Shown here piece after piece: positions 1 to 13,354 of a stretch of DNA of 64,000 nt. The DNA is from Burkholderiaceae bacterium. Its GTDB lineage: Bacteria; Pseudomonadota; Gammaproteobacteria; Burkholderiales; Burkholderiaceae. The translations under genes were made by a program, and so were the position numbers. The notes under the pieces are model-generated. The model saw nothing but the letters and a program-made list of their open reading frames with translations. It ran no database searches and was not told the origin of the DNA. The DNA lies in contig JAJPEN010000015.1 of assembly GCA_021166835.1 (NCBI GenBank), forward strand, positions 1 to 64,000. The letters are read 5' to 3'. Numbering within the stretch: position 1 is the first letter of the stretch; each line of letters starts with the position of its first letter.

Positions 1-48
1 GGTACTTTGAAGTCTGTAGCGATTACAGAGTCAAGCGGGAAGTTCGCA

Positions 49-474
49 ATGTCCGACGGTTCCGACAGGAAGGGCCTTCAGCGGGCCGAGCTCGCCCGGC
101 GAACAGGCTGCAATCTCGAAACCGTGCGCTATTACGAGAAGGTCGGGCTGCTGCCCGCGCCGCCGCGCACGACCGCCGGCTATCGTCGCTACGACGCCCA
201 TCATGAGCGGAGGCTTCGCTTCGTCCTGCGGGCGCGCGAGCTGGGCTTCAGCCTCGACGAGGTTCGCGCGCTCTTGCGTCTCGTCGATGAGGGTGACCAG
301 CCCTGCGCCGAGGCGCGGGATCTGGCCGCGGCTCATCTCGCCGAGGTGCGTGCGAAGATCGTCGACCTCAAGCGCATGGAGCGAGTGCTGAGAGACGTCG
401 TCGTCCGCTGTGCGGACGGCACGCGGCCGGAATGCCCGCTGATCGAGACGCTGTTCGGGGCGAAGGCCGCGTGA
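49..474 (+). CDS. MerR-family metal-responsive regulator
   Basis: Predicted MerR-family regulator that twists the promoter of its target genes when it binds a metal ion. The N-terminal winged helix (RRTGCNLETVRYYEKVGLL) is followed by a dimerisation helix and three cysteines, C86, C121 and C129 when counted from the ATG at 49. These match the three Hg(II)-binding cysteines of MerR, although the last two are 8 rather than 9 residues apart. A GGGAAG ribosome site sits before ATG 49; an in-frame TTG at 7 would add 14 residues. The gene converges on the neighbouring ATPase, so its usual divergent target probably lies left of the window. The metal is uncertain: Hg(II) or another soft metal fits the cysteines. 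Confidence 0.85.
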   Translation: MSDGSDRKGLQRAELARRTGCNLETVRYYEKVGLLPAPPRTTAGYRRYDAHHERRLRFVLRARELGFSLDEVRALLRLVDEGDQPCAEARDLAAAHLAEVRAKIVDLKRMERVLRDVVVRCADGTRPECPLIETLFGAKAA

Positions 475-501
475 GGGTCCAGCGGAGAGCCAAGCCGTTC
501 C

Positions 502-2793
502 TTACTTCAGCCCCGCGACGTTCGTACGCTTGAGCAGCAGTGCATTGGCTGCGACGATCAGCGAGCTGCCCGACATCGCGAGCGCCGCGAATTGCGGGCT
601 GATCGTCAGCGGGTAGAAGACGCCCGCGGCGAAGGGAAAGGCGAGCACGTTGTAGCCCACTGCCCACCACAGGTTCTGGTGCATCTTGCGCAAGGTCACG
701 CGCGACAGGCCCATCGCGGCGACCACATCGAACGGATCGCTTCTCATCAGCACCACGTCGGCGCTCTCCATGGCCACGTCGGTGCCCGCGCCGATCGCGA
801 ATCCGACGTCGGCCTGCGTGAGCGCCGGCGCATCGTTGATGCCGTCGCCGACCATGCCGACTTTCTTGCCCTGCGCCTGCAGCGCTTTCACCTGCTCGGC
901 CTTCTCGCCGGGAAGAACTTCGGCGAGCACCAGCGTGACGCCCAGTTCGCGTCCGATTCGTTCGGCCGTGGCGCGGTTGTCGCCCGTGAGCATCGCGACG
1001 TCGACGCCGCGTTTCTTCAGCGCCGCGACCGTTGCCGCCGAAGTGGGTCGAACCGCATCCGCGATCGCGATAAGCCCCCACAGCTTGCCGCCGCGCGCGG
1101 CGTGTACCACCGTGCGCCCGCCGTCGGCCATCCGTTCTGCCGTCGACTCCATACCGGCCAGGTCGACGCGCTCCGCGTCCATCAACCGGCGGTTGCCGAC
1201 CAGCGCCGGCTCACCTTCGGAGCGTGCGCGAGCGCCCATTCCGTCGATGTTGGTGAACCCGTCCGCGGGAAGCGGCTGCATCCCCTTGGACTTCTCGAGG
1301 ATCGCGTGGGCGAGCGGGTGTTCGGAGTGCTGCTCCATGCCGGCCGCCAGGGCAAGCACGTCGTCTTCGCTTCGTCCCGGAGCGGCCGCTACTTCCACGA
1401 CCTCCGGCTTGCCGAGCGTCAATGTGCCGGTCTTGTCGAAGATCACGACGTCCAGATGCGTTGCGTTCTCGAGCGCAGAGGCGTTCTTGATCAGGATGCC
1501 GTTTTGCGCGCCGCGGCCGGTGCCGATCATGATCGCCATCGGGGTCGCGAGGCCCAGCGCGTCGGGACACGCGATGACGAACACGGTGATCGTGAGCGTC
1601 ACCGCGAACAGCAGCGTCTGCCCGATCAGCCAGAACCACACCGCGAACGTTGCAAGGCCGATCACGATGGCGATGAGCACCAGCCATTGCGAGGCCCGAT
1701 CGGCGAGAAGCTGCGCGGGCGCCTTCGAGTTCTGCGCCTCCTGCACCAGCTTCACGATCTGCGCGAGCGCCGTGTCGGCGCCCACCTTGGTCGCGCGGAA
1801 GCGAAACGCTCCGCTCTTGTTGATGGTGGCTGCGGCGACGTTCGCGCCGACCACCTTCTTCACCGGCATCGATTCGCCGGTGAGCATCGACTCGTCGACC
1901 TGCGTTTCACCCTCGGTCACGACACCGTCGACGGGGATCCGGTCGCCGGGGCGCACGATGACGACGTCTCCCGCCAGCACGTCGGCCGTCGGCACCTGCA
2001 CTTCCTTGCCGTCGCGCAACACATTCGCCATCGGAGGCGCAAGCTCGAGCAGCGCGCGGATCGCGTCGTTCGCTCCTGCGCGAGCCCGCATCTCCAGCCA
2101 GTGGCCGAGCAGGATGAACACGAGCAGCACCGACACCGCTTCGTAGAACTGCACGCCTTCGAACAGAAAGGTCGACGCCACGCTGAAGAGGTAGCCGGTG
2201 CCGACCGACAGCACGACCAGCACGGCCATGTTGAGGACGCCATTGCGCAAGGCGCGCCAGGCGGCGACGAAAAACGGCCACGACGGCCACAGGACGGCGC
2301 CGCTGGCGAGCACGAACAGCCAGTGGTCGAGTTCCAGGCCCAAAGGCACCGGCGGCGTGGGCAGCGGCAAGCCCATCGGCGCCCAGAAGAACAGAAGCGT
2401 GCTGAAGATCAGACTCACGACGAAGCGGTTGCGCATGTCGCGCACCATCCCCGCCATGTCCATCCCGGCGCCGTGGCCCATGTCGTGCGCCATTTCGTCC
2501 TTGGCGCCCGGCTGGGCCGCATGCTTCGCATGAGCGGCGTGAATGTCCGGCTCGGCCACCCGGCAAACGTGGTCGGGCTGCACCTCGCCGCGGCAGTGAT
2601 AGCCGCACTCGCGCACCGACTCGCGCAGCTGCGGCTCGGCAACCACCGCAGCGTCGTAGTGCACGGTGACGCTGCCGGAGGCCGGATTCGAGTGCGCGTG
2701 ATGAACGCCGGGCAGGGCGCCGATCCGCTTCTCCACGCCGAGGTGATCGAGCGGCTCGAACAGACCCTTCACCTCGATGTTCACGCTCGTCAT
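502..2793 (-). CDS. Heavy-metal P1B-type ATPase, CopB-like, with CPD motif
   Basis: Membrane pump of the P1B ATPase family that exports metal ions using ATP. The N-terminus has an HMA-like fold without the CxxC metal site, followed by a His/Met-rich stretch (MAHDMGHGAGMDM). The phosphorylation site DKTGTLT, the SEHPLAH motif and GDGINDAP are all intact. The TM6 metal motif reads CPD (Asp codon at 1561-1563) instead of CPC or CPH. The degenerate HMA domain and His/Met-rich N-terminus resemble CopB-type (P1B-3) pumps, with the usual His replaced by Asp. An in-frame GTG at 2817 would add eight residues; ATG 2793 fits the domain start better. Likely substrate is copper or silver, by context only. 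Confidence 0.92.
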   Translation of the reverse strand: MTSVNIEVKGLFEPLDHLGVEKRIGALPGVHHAHSNPASGSVTVHYDAAVVAEPQLRESVRECGYHCRGEVQPDHVCRVAEPDIHAAHAKHAAQPGAKDEMAHDMGHGAGMDMAGMVRDMRNRFVVSLIFSTLLFFWAPMGLPLPTPPVPLGLELDHWLFVLASGAVLWPSWPFFVAAWRALRNGVLNMAVLVVLSVGTGYLFSVASTFLFEGVQFYEAVSVLLVFILLGHWLEMRARAGANDAIRALLELAPPMANVLRDGKEVQVPTADVLAGDVVIVRPGDRIPVDGVVTEGETQVDESMLTGESMPVKKVVGANVAAATINKSGAFRFRATKVGADTALAQIVKLVQEAQNSKAPAQLLADRASQWLVLIAIVIGLATFAVWFWLIGQTLLFAVTLTITVFVIACPDALGLATPMAIMIGTGRGAQNGILIKNASALENATHLDVVIFDKTGTLTLGKPEVVEVAAAPGRSEDDVLALAAGMEQHSEHPLAHAILEKSKGMQPLPADGFTNIDGMGARARSEGEPALVGNRRLMDAERVDLAGMESTAERMADGGRTVVHAARGGKLWGLIAIADAVRPTSAATVAALKKRGVDVAMLTGDNRATAERIGRELGVTLVLAEVLPGEKAEQVKALQAQGKKVGMVGDGINDAPALTQADVGFAIGAGTDVAMESADVVLMRSDPFDVVAAMGLSRVTLRKMHQNLWWAVGYNVLAFPFAAGVFYPLTISPQFAALAMSGSSLIVAANALLLKRTNVAGLK

Positions 2794-2857
2794 TTCGCTC
2801 TTCACGCTCAGCTCCACTCCGGTGCGCCGTCACGCAGACCTTTAGCCCGAAACGATC

Positions 2858-2893
2858 ACGCCCTTCGGGCGCCACAAGGCGACCGAAGGGCGT
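2858..2893 (-). terminator. Hairpin between DUF4148 gene and ATPase gene
   Basis: Perfect 11-bp inverted repeat: ACGCCCTTCGG at 2858-2868 and CCGAAGGGCGT at 2883-2893. It lies 18 bases past the stop of the minus-strand DUF4148 gene and before the start of the ATPase gene. The run of T after the stem is short, so it may be an imperfect terminator or an mRNA processing or attenuation structure. Confidence 0.5.
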
Positions 2894-2910
2894 TGGCCGT
2901 CGGGGCCGGC

Positions 2911-3243
2911 TCAGGAATCGCGGCCGTGCACCGGACCGTAGACGCGGTGTACGGCGTCGCGCTCGGCGTCGGTCATTTCGGTGGCGCCGCGCTGGACCCC
3001 CTCACGGCTGAGCCTGGAAGGAGAAGCTTTCGTCGCTGCCGGAACCTCGTACGAGTTTGCGAGGACGCCCGCACTTTGCGCGGCCTTCAATTCAGCAACG
3101 ACTTCGGCACGGCTCTTCGTGCTCGGCGTCGCGTGTGTTTCCCAGCCGATTTCGTTGTTCACGAACGTGGCGCCGTTGCTCGCGAATGCGGGGGCGCTCA
3201 CCGACAGCGCGAACGCGGCGAGAAGCAGGGCTTTCGAGGTCAT
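2911..3243 (-). CDS. DUF4148-type exported small protein
   Basis: Predicted 110-residue secreted protein. It has a clear signal peptide (MTSKALLLAAFALSVSAPAFA) and a short body with SRAEVVAELKAAQSAG, the pattern of DUF4148 proteins, which are abundant in Burkholderiales and of unknown function. The ATG at 3243 follows an AAGGAG ribosome site; longer in-frame versions upstream lack the signal peptide at the right place. It is divergent from the copper oxidase operon and shares its intergenic region, which carries a CopR-like box, so it may also respond to copper. That link is inference. Confidence 0.8.
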   Translation of the reverse strand: MTSKALLLAAFALSVSAPAFASNGATFVNNEIGWETHATPSTKSRAEVVAELKAAQSAGVLANSYEVPAATKASPSRLSREGVQRGATEMTDAERDAVHRVYGPVHGRDS

Positions 3244-3439
3244 CTTCGGTACTCCTTGTCGAGGGTGGATCGATTGTTCGCAGCACTTTGTTCGCTGCCC
3301 GAAACGCGCGGTGCGCATCACGGTGAAAAGTGTAGGGCTCGTCTCCCGACAAGGAACTGACTCGTCGATTACATTCGCTTCATCCGCATCGCCCGTGCGG
3401 GGCGAGACGCCCTGGCGAGTCCACCAGTGGATCGGCGAC

Positions 3440-3455
3440 GTTACGTTTCTGTAAC
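3440..3455. promoter_or_regulatory. CopR-like box upstream of copA
   Basis: Palindrome GTTACGTTTCTGTAAC with 5-bp perfect arms and a 6-base spacer, about 105 bases before the multicopper oxidase start. It matches four other sites of the same pattern in this window, all next to copper genes. Assignment to the CopR-type regulator at 28 kb is inferred. Confidence 0.6.
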
Positions 3456-3560
3456 CTCGTCGCCATCCGTCAGACAGGTATACGGCGACAAAATGTCGCG
3501 TTCGAACGCGGGCGATGCGCCACGCGCCCGGTTCTCGACGCCCGGATGGAGCTCGCCCGT

Positions 3561-5390
3561 ATGAAACGACAATCCCTTCCGCATTCGGCCCCGCCGCTCG
3601 CGCTGCCGCTGGCTTCACGCCGCCGTTTCGTGCAAGGCCTCGCGGCGGGTGGCGTCCTCGTCGGTGCTGCAGCGTCGTTGGCGGACCGGGCATGGTCGCA
3701 ACCCCGCAATGCCGCCACTGGCTCGGCGCCCGTGTTGCGCGGGACCGAATTCGACCTCGTCATCGCCGAATCGCCGGTGAACTTCACCGGCGCTGCGCGC
3801 GTTGCGACCACGATCAATGGTTCGATCCCGGCGCCGACGTTGTATTGGCGCGAGGGCGATACGGTCACGATCCGTGTAACCAACCGGCTGGCCGAAGCGA
3901 CCTCGATCCACTGGCACGGAATCCTTCTGCCGTTCCAGATGGATGGCGTGCCCGGTATCAGCTTTCCGGGCATCGCGCCCGGCGAGACTTTCACCTATCG
4001 ATTTCGCGTTCAACAAAGCGGCACCTACTGGTACCACTCGCACTCCGGCATGCAGGAGCAGACCGGCATGTACGGCGCAATCGTCATCGAGCCGGCGGAT
4101 GGCGAAACCATCCGCGCGAATCGCGACTACGTCGTGCAGCTGTCGGACTGGACCGACGACGACCCGATGCGCGTGCTCGCGAAACTCAAGATCCAGGGCG
4201 ACGTCTACAACTTCAACCAGCCGACGGTCGTCGATTTTTTCCGCGACGTGTCCCGCGACGGGCTGCGCTCGGCAATCGACAAACGGCAGATGTGGAACCA
4301 GATGCGGATGAGTCCGACCGATCTGGCCGACCTGTCCGCCTACACGCTCACCTATCTGATGAACGGCGTCACGCCCGCAGGCAACTGGACCGCATTGTTT
4401 CGGCCCGGCGAACGAGTGCGCCTGCGCTTCATCAACGGCGCGGCGAACACGTTCTACGACGTCCGTATTCCGGGACTGCAACTGACCGTCGTACAGGCCG
4501 ATGGAGTCGACGTCGAGCCCGTCACTGTCGACGAGTTCCGCTTCGGCCCTGGCGAAACCTACGACGTTCTCGTCGAACCCTCGCAGGACGTCCACACGAT
4601 CTTCGCGCAGGCGATGGACCGCACAGGATATGCACGGGGAACGCTCGCTTCCCGCCCGGGACTCGTCGCACCGGTGCCCGCGCTCGACCCGGTGCAGTGG
4701 CTGACGATGGCCGACATGATGGGCGGCATGGATCACGGTGACGGGGGCATGGCTGCAGGCATGCAGCACGGCAACCACGGTGCATCGATGAACCACGGCG
4801 CGGCGATGAACCACGGCGCATCGATGAACCACGCTGCGCACAGCCAAGGCTCGCTTGCGCCGGCAGCGGCCCGCGTGCGCCACGCGAGCACCGAGTACGG
4901 CGCGAGCACCGACATGCGCGTGGACATGCCGCGGACCAATCTCGACGACCCGGGTGTAGGGCTGCGCGGTACCGGACGACGCGTCCTGACGCTGGCCGAC
5001 CTGCATACGGTCGATGGACCAATCGATCCACGGGGCCCGGAACGCGAGGTCGAGCTTCACCTGACCGGGAACATGGAGCGCTATACCTGGTCGTTCGACG
5101 GGCTCGAGTTCGGCGGGTCCACGCCGGTTCGCTTCCGCTACGGTGAACGGCTGCGCGTCATCCTGCACAACGACACGATGATGTCGCATCCGATGCATCT
5201 GCACGGGATGTGGAGCGAGCTCGAATCGCCGGAGGGCGGTTTTCAGGTGCGCCGGCACACGATCCCGGTCCAGCCCGCGCAGCGAATCAGCTTTCTCGTG
5301 ACCGCCGATGCCCTCGGTCGCTGGGCCTGGCATTGCCATCTGTCGTTTCACATGGACATGGGAATGTTCCGCGAAGTCATCGTCGCCTGA
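3561..5390 (+). CDS. copA: Multicopper oxidase CopA (copper resistance)
   Basis: Periplasmic multicopper oxidase of the CopA/PcoA copper-resistance family, thought to oxidise Cu(I) and sequester copper. A twin-arginine signal (SRRRFVQGLAAGG) sends it folded to the periplasm. Copper sites are visible: HWHG and HSHSG in the first cupredoxin domain, HPMHLHGMW and WHCHLSFHMDMGM in the last. A His/Met-rich insert with repeats of MNHGA lies in the middle (about residues 385-430) and probably binds copper. ATG 3561 has GGAG nine bases upstream; ATG 3546 would add five residues. It is first gene of an operon with copB and a cupredoxin. The 609-residue length is normal for the family. Confidence 0.95.
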   Translation: MKRQSLPHSAPPLALPLASRRRFVQGLAAGGVLVGAAASLADRAWSQPRNAATGSAPVLRGTEFDLVIAESPVNFTGAARVATTINGSIPAPTLYWREGDTVTIRVTNRLAEATSIHWHGILLPFQMDGVPGISFPGIAPGETFTYRFRVQQSGTYWYHSHSGMQEQTGMYGAIVIEPADGETIRANRDYVVQLSDWTDDDPMRVLAKLKIQGDVYNFNQPTVVDFFRDVSRDGLRSAIDKRQMWNQMRMSPTDLADLSAYTLTYLMNGVTPAGNWTALFRPGERVRLRFINGAANTFYDVRIPGLQLTVVQADGVDVEPVTVDEFRFGPGETYDVLVEPSQDVHTIFAQAMDRTGYARGTLASRPGLVAPVPALDPVQWLTMADMMGGMDHGDGGMAAGMQHGNHGASMNHGAAMNHGASMNHAAHSQGSLAPAAARVRHASTEYGASTDMRVDMPRTNLDDPGVGLRGTGRRVLTLADLHTVDGPIDPRGPEREVELHLTGNMERYTWSFDGLEFGGSTPVRFRYGERLRVILHNDTMMSHPMHLHGMWSELESPEGGFQVRRHTIPVQPAQRISFLVTADALGRWAWHCHLSFHMDMGMFREVIVA

Positions 5391-5410
5391 GTGGATCCGG
5401 GAACCGAGCA

Positions 5411-6400
5411 ATGACGAACAAATACAATTTCCTCACCGCCACGATGGCCGTGCTGGTTTTGTCCGGAAGCGCGTTCGCCCAAGGCGCTCCCGCTGGCGCA
5501 GCCGATCGTGGAGCGCATCACGGTGCCGCCCCGATACCGTCGGAGCGCGCCTCGCCGCCTTCGGAGGCCGCGCCGACGACTTCCGACCCTCCCTCGGTTG
5601 CGCCGGCGCCCGCCATTCGCGAACAGCCGGCGATGGATCATGGCGAGATGCAGATGCAGGGCGGCTCCCCGCCGCCGGACGCGCGAGATCCGCACGCCTA
5701 TTCCGATGGCTTCGTGCGCGGGTCCGGGAAGTACTCGCTCGAGCCCGGCTTCCGTCTGCGATTGGGCGACGAGCACCGTTACGGCGCGTTGCTGGTGAAC
5801 AGGCTCGAGCGCAGCTACGGCGAGGATGACAACGCGACTGCCTACGATGCGCAAGCCTGGTTCGGCACAAGCTACGACCGACTGGTCGTGAAGGCCGAGG
5901 GCGAGCGATCGCGCGGCGAACTGGAGCACGCGCGCACGGAACTGCTTTGGGGCCACGCGCTCACCGCCTACTGGGATGCCCAGCTCGGCATTCGCTCCGA
6001 CAGCGGCGAAGGACCGAACCGCGAGTGGCTCGCTGTAGGCATCCAGGGCCTTGCGCCGTACTGGTTCGAGCTCGATGCGACGGCTTATCTCGGCTCCAGC
6101 GGGCGAACCGCGTTGCGCCTGGAAGCCGAGTACGAACTGCTGGTCACGCAACGCCTGATCCTGCAGCCTCGCATCGAGGTCAACGCATACGGAAAGAGCG
6201 ACCGGGAGCGCGGGATTGGCAGCGGGCTTTCGGATGTCGCGGCTGGGCTGCGGCTGCGCTACGAGATCACGCGTCAGTTTGCGCCGTACGTCGGCGTGGA
6301 ATGGGTGCGCAAATACGGCGAGACGGAAGATCTGGCACGGGAGGCCGGCGGGCGCAGCGACGACACGCGTCTGGTCGCCGGAATCCGGTTCTGGTTCTGA
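5411..6400 (+). CDS. copB: Outer-membrane copper resistance protein CopB
   Basis: Outer-membrane beta-barrel of the CopB/PcoB family, partner of CopA in periplasmic copper handling. It opens with a signal peptide (MAVLVLSGSAFAQG), then a Pro/Ala-rich and Met/His-containing segment (MDHGEMQMQGG) of the kind that binds copper, then a barrel region starting near SDGFVRGSGKYSLE and ending in the aromatic RFWF expected for outer-membrane insertion. It starts 20 bases after copA and is followed 35 bases later by a cupredoxin gene, so all three are likely cotranscribed. Confidence 0.93.
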   Translation: MTNKYNFLTATMAVLVLSGSAFAQGAPAGAADRGAHHGAAPIPSERASPPSEAAPTTSDPPSVAPAPAIREQPAMDHGEMQMQGGSPPPDARDPHAYSDGFVRGSGKYSLEPGFRLRLGDEHRYGALLVNRLERSYGEDDNATAYDAQAWFGTSYDRLVVKAEGERSRGELEHARTELLWGHALTAYWDAQLGIRSDSGEGPNREWLAVGIQGLAPYWFELDATAYLGSSGRTALRLEAEYELLVTQRLILQPRIEVNAYGKSDRERGIGSGLSDVAAGLRLRYEITRQFAPYVGVEWVRKYGETEDLAREAGGRSDDTRLVAGIRFWF

Positions 6401-6435
6401 ACACCCACCGCGCTTCCCTTACTACTCGAGACACG

Positions 6436-7065
6436 ATGATGAAACGGACTCTCTTCTCCCTGCTCGCCGCAGCGGCGCCTGCACTGGTCGTGTCTGCTAC
6501 CGCGTTCGCGGCAGGGCAGCATTCGGGCGATCATCCGCAACACATGCAGCATGGGCAGCAAATGCAGCACATGCAGCAGGGAGAGCACGACGGACAGCAT
6601 TCGAAGGACGAACAGCACGGCTCCAAGGGACAGCATGGGCACTCCGAGGACGGGGCGCACGGCAGCAACGCGGCGGACGGTCACGCGCATGCTGCCGTGA
6701 ACGGACGGCCCGGGGATGCGGCACAAGTGAGCCGGGTCATCGACATGACGATGGACGACACGATGCGTTTCACGCCTGACCGGATCACCGTGCAAGCAGG
6801 CGAGACGGTGCGGTTCTTCCTGAAGAACACCGGCAAGGTTCCGCACGAGTTCGTGATCGGCTCCATGGACGAGCTTCGCGAGCACGCCGAGATGATGCGC
6901 CGCATGCCCGAGATGAAGCACGAGGAGCCGAATTCGATCACGCTGGAGCCCCGCCAGATCGGCGGCGTGGTCTGGCAGTTCGACCGGCCGGGAACGGTCG
7001 ACTTCGCCTGCCTCGTGCCCGGACACTTCGAAGCAGGAATGGTCGGCAAGGTGCAGGTGGAGTAA
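6436..7065 (+). CDS. Exported cupredoxin-like copper protein (CopI-like)
   Basis: Periplasmic blue-copper-fold protein of 209 residues. A signal peptide ends near AFAAG, followed by a linker very rich in His, Met and Gln (residues 28-90) and a cupredoxin domain. Likely type-1 copper ligands are H137 (PHEFVIG), C192, H197 and M202 (ACLVPGHFEAGM). The order and spacing fit plastocyanin/azurin-type sites and the CopI proteins described from copper-resistant betaproteobacteria; the CopI name is a suggestion. Third gene of the copA-copB operon; the next gene is convergent. Role: copper binding or electron transfer in the periplasm. Confidence 0.88.
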   Translation: MMKRTLFSLLAAAAPALVVSATAFAAGQHSGDHPQHMQHGQQMQHMQQGEHDGQHSKDEQHGSKGQHGHSEDGAHGSNAADGHAHAAVNGRPGDAAQVSRVIDMTMDDTMRFTPDRITVQAGETVRFFLKNTGKVPHEFVIGSMDELREHAEMMRRMPEMKHEEPNSITLEPRQIGGVVWQFDRPGTVDFACLVPGHFEAGMVGKVQVE

Positions 7066-7113
7066 GCGTAGGCATGCGCTGCCTGGCGAGCGTGCGTGCT
7101 CGCGCCGAACGCA

Positions 7114-11514
<4,401 letters not shown>

Positions 11515-11518
<4 letters not shown>

Positions 11519-12762
11519 CGGGTCATTTCCTCGACGGTGACGCTGCGGCGTTTCACGTCGACCAGCAACAGGTGATAGCGGGCAGCAGCTTCAACGGTGC
11601 GCTGGTTCAGTTCGAACAGCGTCCTTTGCGCCTGCGCCAGAGAAAGGAAGGAGAAGCGTCCCGCCTCGAAGCCGCGGCGAGTATTCGCCAGCGCGTCTTC
11701 GGCCATGGGCAACATGCGAGTACGCAGCATCTCGGCTTCGTGACGTGCACGCATGAGCTCCTGATACGTGTCGAACAGGGCTTGACGTCGTTCCAAGTGT
11801 TCGGAGTCCTGGCGGGCTTCGAGCGCGGCGAGTTCGGCGTCCGCTTGGGCAATCGAGTATCCGGAGCGCTTGGGGCCGCCCAACGGCACCGAGATCGACA
11901 CCACCAGGCCCTGATCGTTAGAAGCTTCCAGGCGGCGCACCCCCAGGCTGAGGTCGATATCCGTCCTGGCGCTCGCTTCGGCAACTCGTCGCCGGGCGGC
12001 GATGGTGTTTGCCTCGAGCCGCGAGGCCCATAGTTCGGGCGTCATCGGCAGGCGAGCGGCCAATTTCTCGAACGACTCGACCGGCGGCAGGGCTAGCAGG
12101 TCGCCGACGACTGGGCCGAAGTCGGGCGCCGATGCCCCCCAACTCGCCGCCAGCGTCATTCGGGCACTGGCCAACTCGAGCTGCGCGGTCTCGCGTGCCA
12201 GTTCCATCTCGGCCAGAGCGATCTCGGCGGCCTGTAGATCCGATTCAGAATTGCGGCCGGCCGAGACCCAGGCGGCGACCTCGCGGCGAGTACGTTCGGC
12301 TTGTTGAACACGCTCCTCGGCGTAGTGCAAGCGATTTTGTCGGGCGAGCACCTCGATGAAACGCGTGGTGGTTCGAGTCGCCAGGTCGATCCGGGCCGTA
12401 TCGGCCTGGTGCCGCTGCTTCATTACCTCGGCCCTGCCAAGCGTCTGTCGGGCCGCACGTTTGCCGCCGCGTTCGATCTTGCGGCTGATGCGCAATGTGG
12501 TTTCCGCCGAGCGAATGCCACTCAGGCTGCCGGTGCCGGCCGCGTTCTCGAATTCACCGCCAATCACGTAAGGAGGTGGCAGAGCCTCGCGTTCGGCGCG
12601 GGCCTGCACCGACTGCAGCTGGGCGTTTTCGGCAATGATGGATGGATGCGAGGTTAGTGCGCGGGTCACTGCTTCCTCCAGACGCAGCGGCTCGGCAGCC
12701 TGTACCGAGGGGATGCCGCAGACTCCGACGAACACCCAAATCCTCAATCGGTGCAAATCCAC
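11515..12762 (-). CDS. czcC: TolC-family outer-membrane channel, CzcC type
   Basis: Outer-membrane factor of the czc efflux system, with the TolC repeat pattern of long alternating helices (LRLEEAVTRALTSHPS in repeat one). A GGAGGT ribosome site at 12766-12771 makes the GTG at 12762 or the TTG at 12756 the likely start; the TTG gives MHRLRIWVFVGVCGIPSVQA, a good signal peptide. The earlier TTG at 12780 lies upstream of the ribosome site and is unlikely. About 415 residues, normal for CzcC. It overlaps czcB by four bases. Confidence 0.9.
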
Positions 12763-12926
12763 AAGACCTCCGGGTAACAAAGAGCGATAGCACCATGCCC
12801 CGGGGCCAAGCCGCGGGCTGGCAAGGATGTTCTCGAGGGGACCTCTGACGGGATCCGGTGACGGCGACCTGGAGGGCGCGCACCGGCAACGCGGCGTCCT
12901 AGAAGAGTCGGCCGTGCCTCAATGTT

Positions 12927-13286
12927 TCAGAGGATCTGTCGCGGAGGCCGTCGACGCTTGTCGACGTAGGGCGGGGGCGCAAGTGGGTCGTCCAGCACGG
13001 CAGGCGCCGCGCTACCCCGGCTCTCGACCGAAGGAGCAGGCGTCGAGTACAGCGCGGGCGAGGAAAGGCCATCGTCCAGCACCGTGTGCTGTCGGGAGTC
13101 CGAGGAATCGTCCTCGTGAAAGCCGGAGTCGTCACCGTCGTGGTGGTGATGTCCCGACTCCTGCCAATGCAGTACGGCGTGCGTTGCAGCATCCTCATCG
13201 CCAACCAGCCCCATCGGGACCGCAATGGCAGCGGCCTGCCAGAGCAGGCTCACGATCACGTAGACGAGGACGGGAAAGCGCCGCAT
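12927..13286 (-). CDS. czcI: CzcI-like small exported protein
   Basis: Short protein with a signal or anchor helix (MRRFPVLVYVIVSLLWQAAAIAVP), a His/Asp-rich segment (HWQESGHHHHDGDD) and a Pro-rich tail (PPPYVDKRRRPPR). Position just upstream of czcC and overall build match CzcI, proposed to modulate czc expression. Sequence similarity is judged by eye only. An in-frame ATG at 13358 overlaps the stop of the DMT transporter gene and would add a 24-residue hydrophilic leader; the MRRF start fits the family better. Confidence 0.7.
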   Translation of the reverse strand: MRRFPVLVYVIVSLLWQAAAIAVPMGLVGDEDAATHAVLHWQESGHHHHDGDDSGFHEDDSSDSRQHTVLDDGLSSPALYSTPAPSVESRGSAAPAVLDDPLAPPPYVDKRRRPPRQIL

Positions 13287-13354
13287 TCGGCCGGTAGTGT
13301 ACCGGTTGTCATCGGCGACCGGCAGTAGCGCTCCCGGCACCTCTCGAGCTTCGT

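Noticed and set aside
592..3360. Very long plus-strand open frame opposite the ATPase and DUF4148 genes
   Set aside because: High GC makes long antisense frames common; this one is Arg/His-rich, has no domains and spans two real genes.
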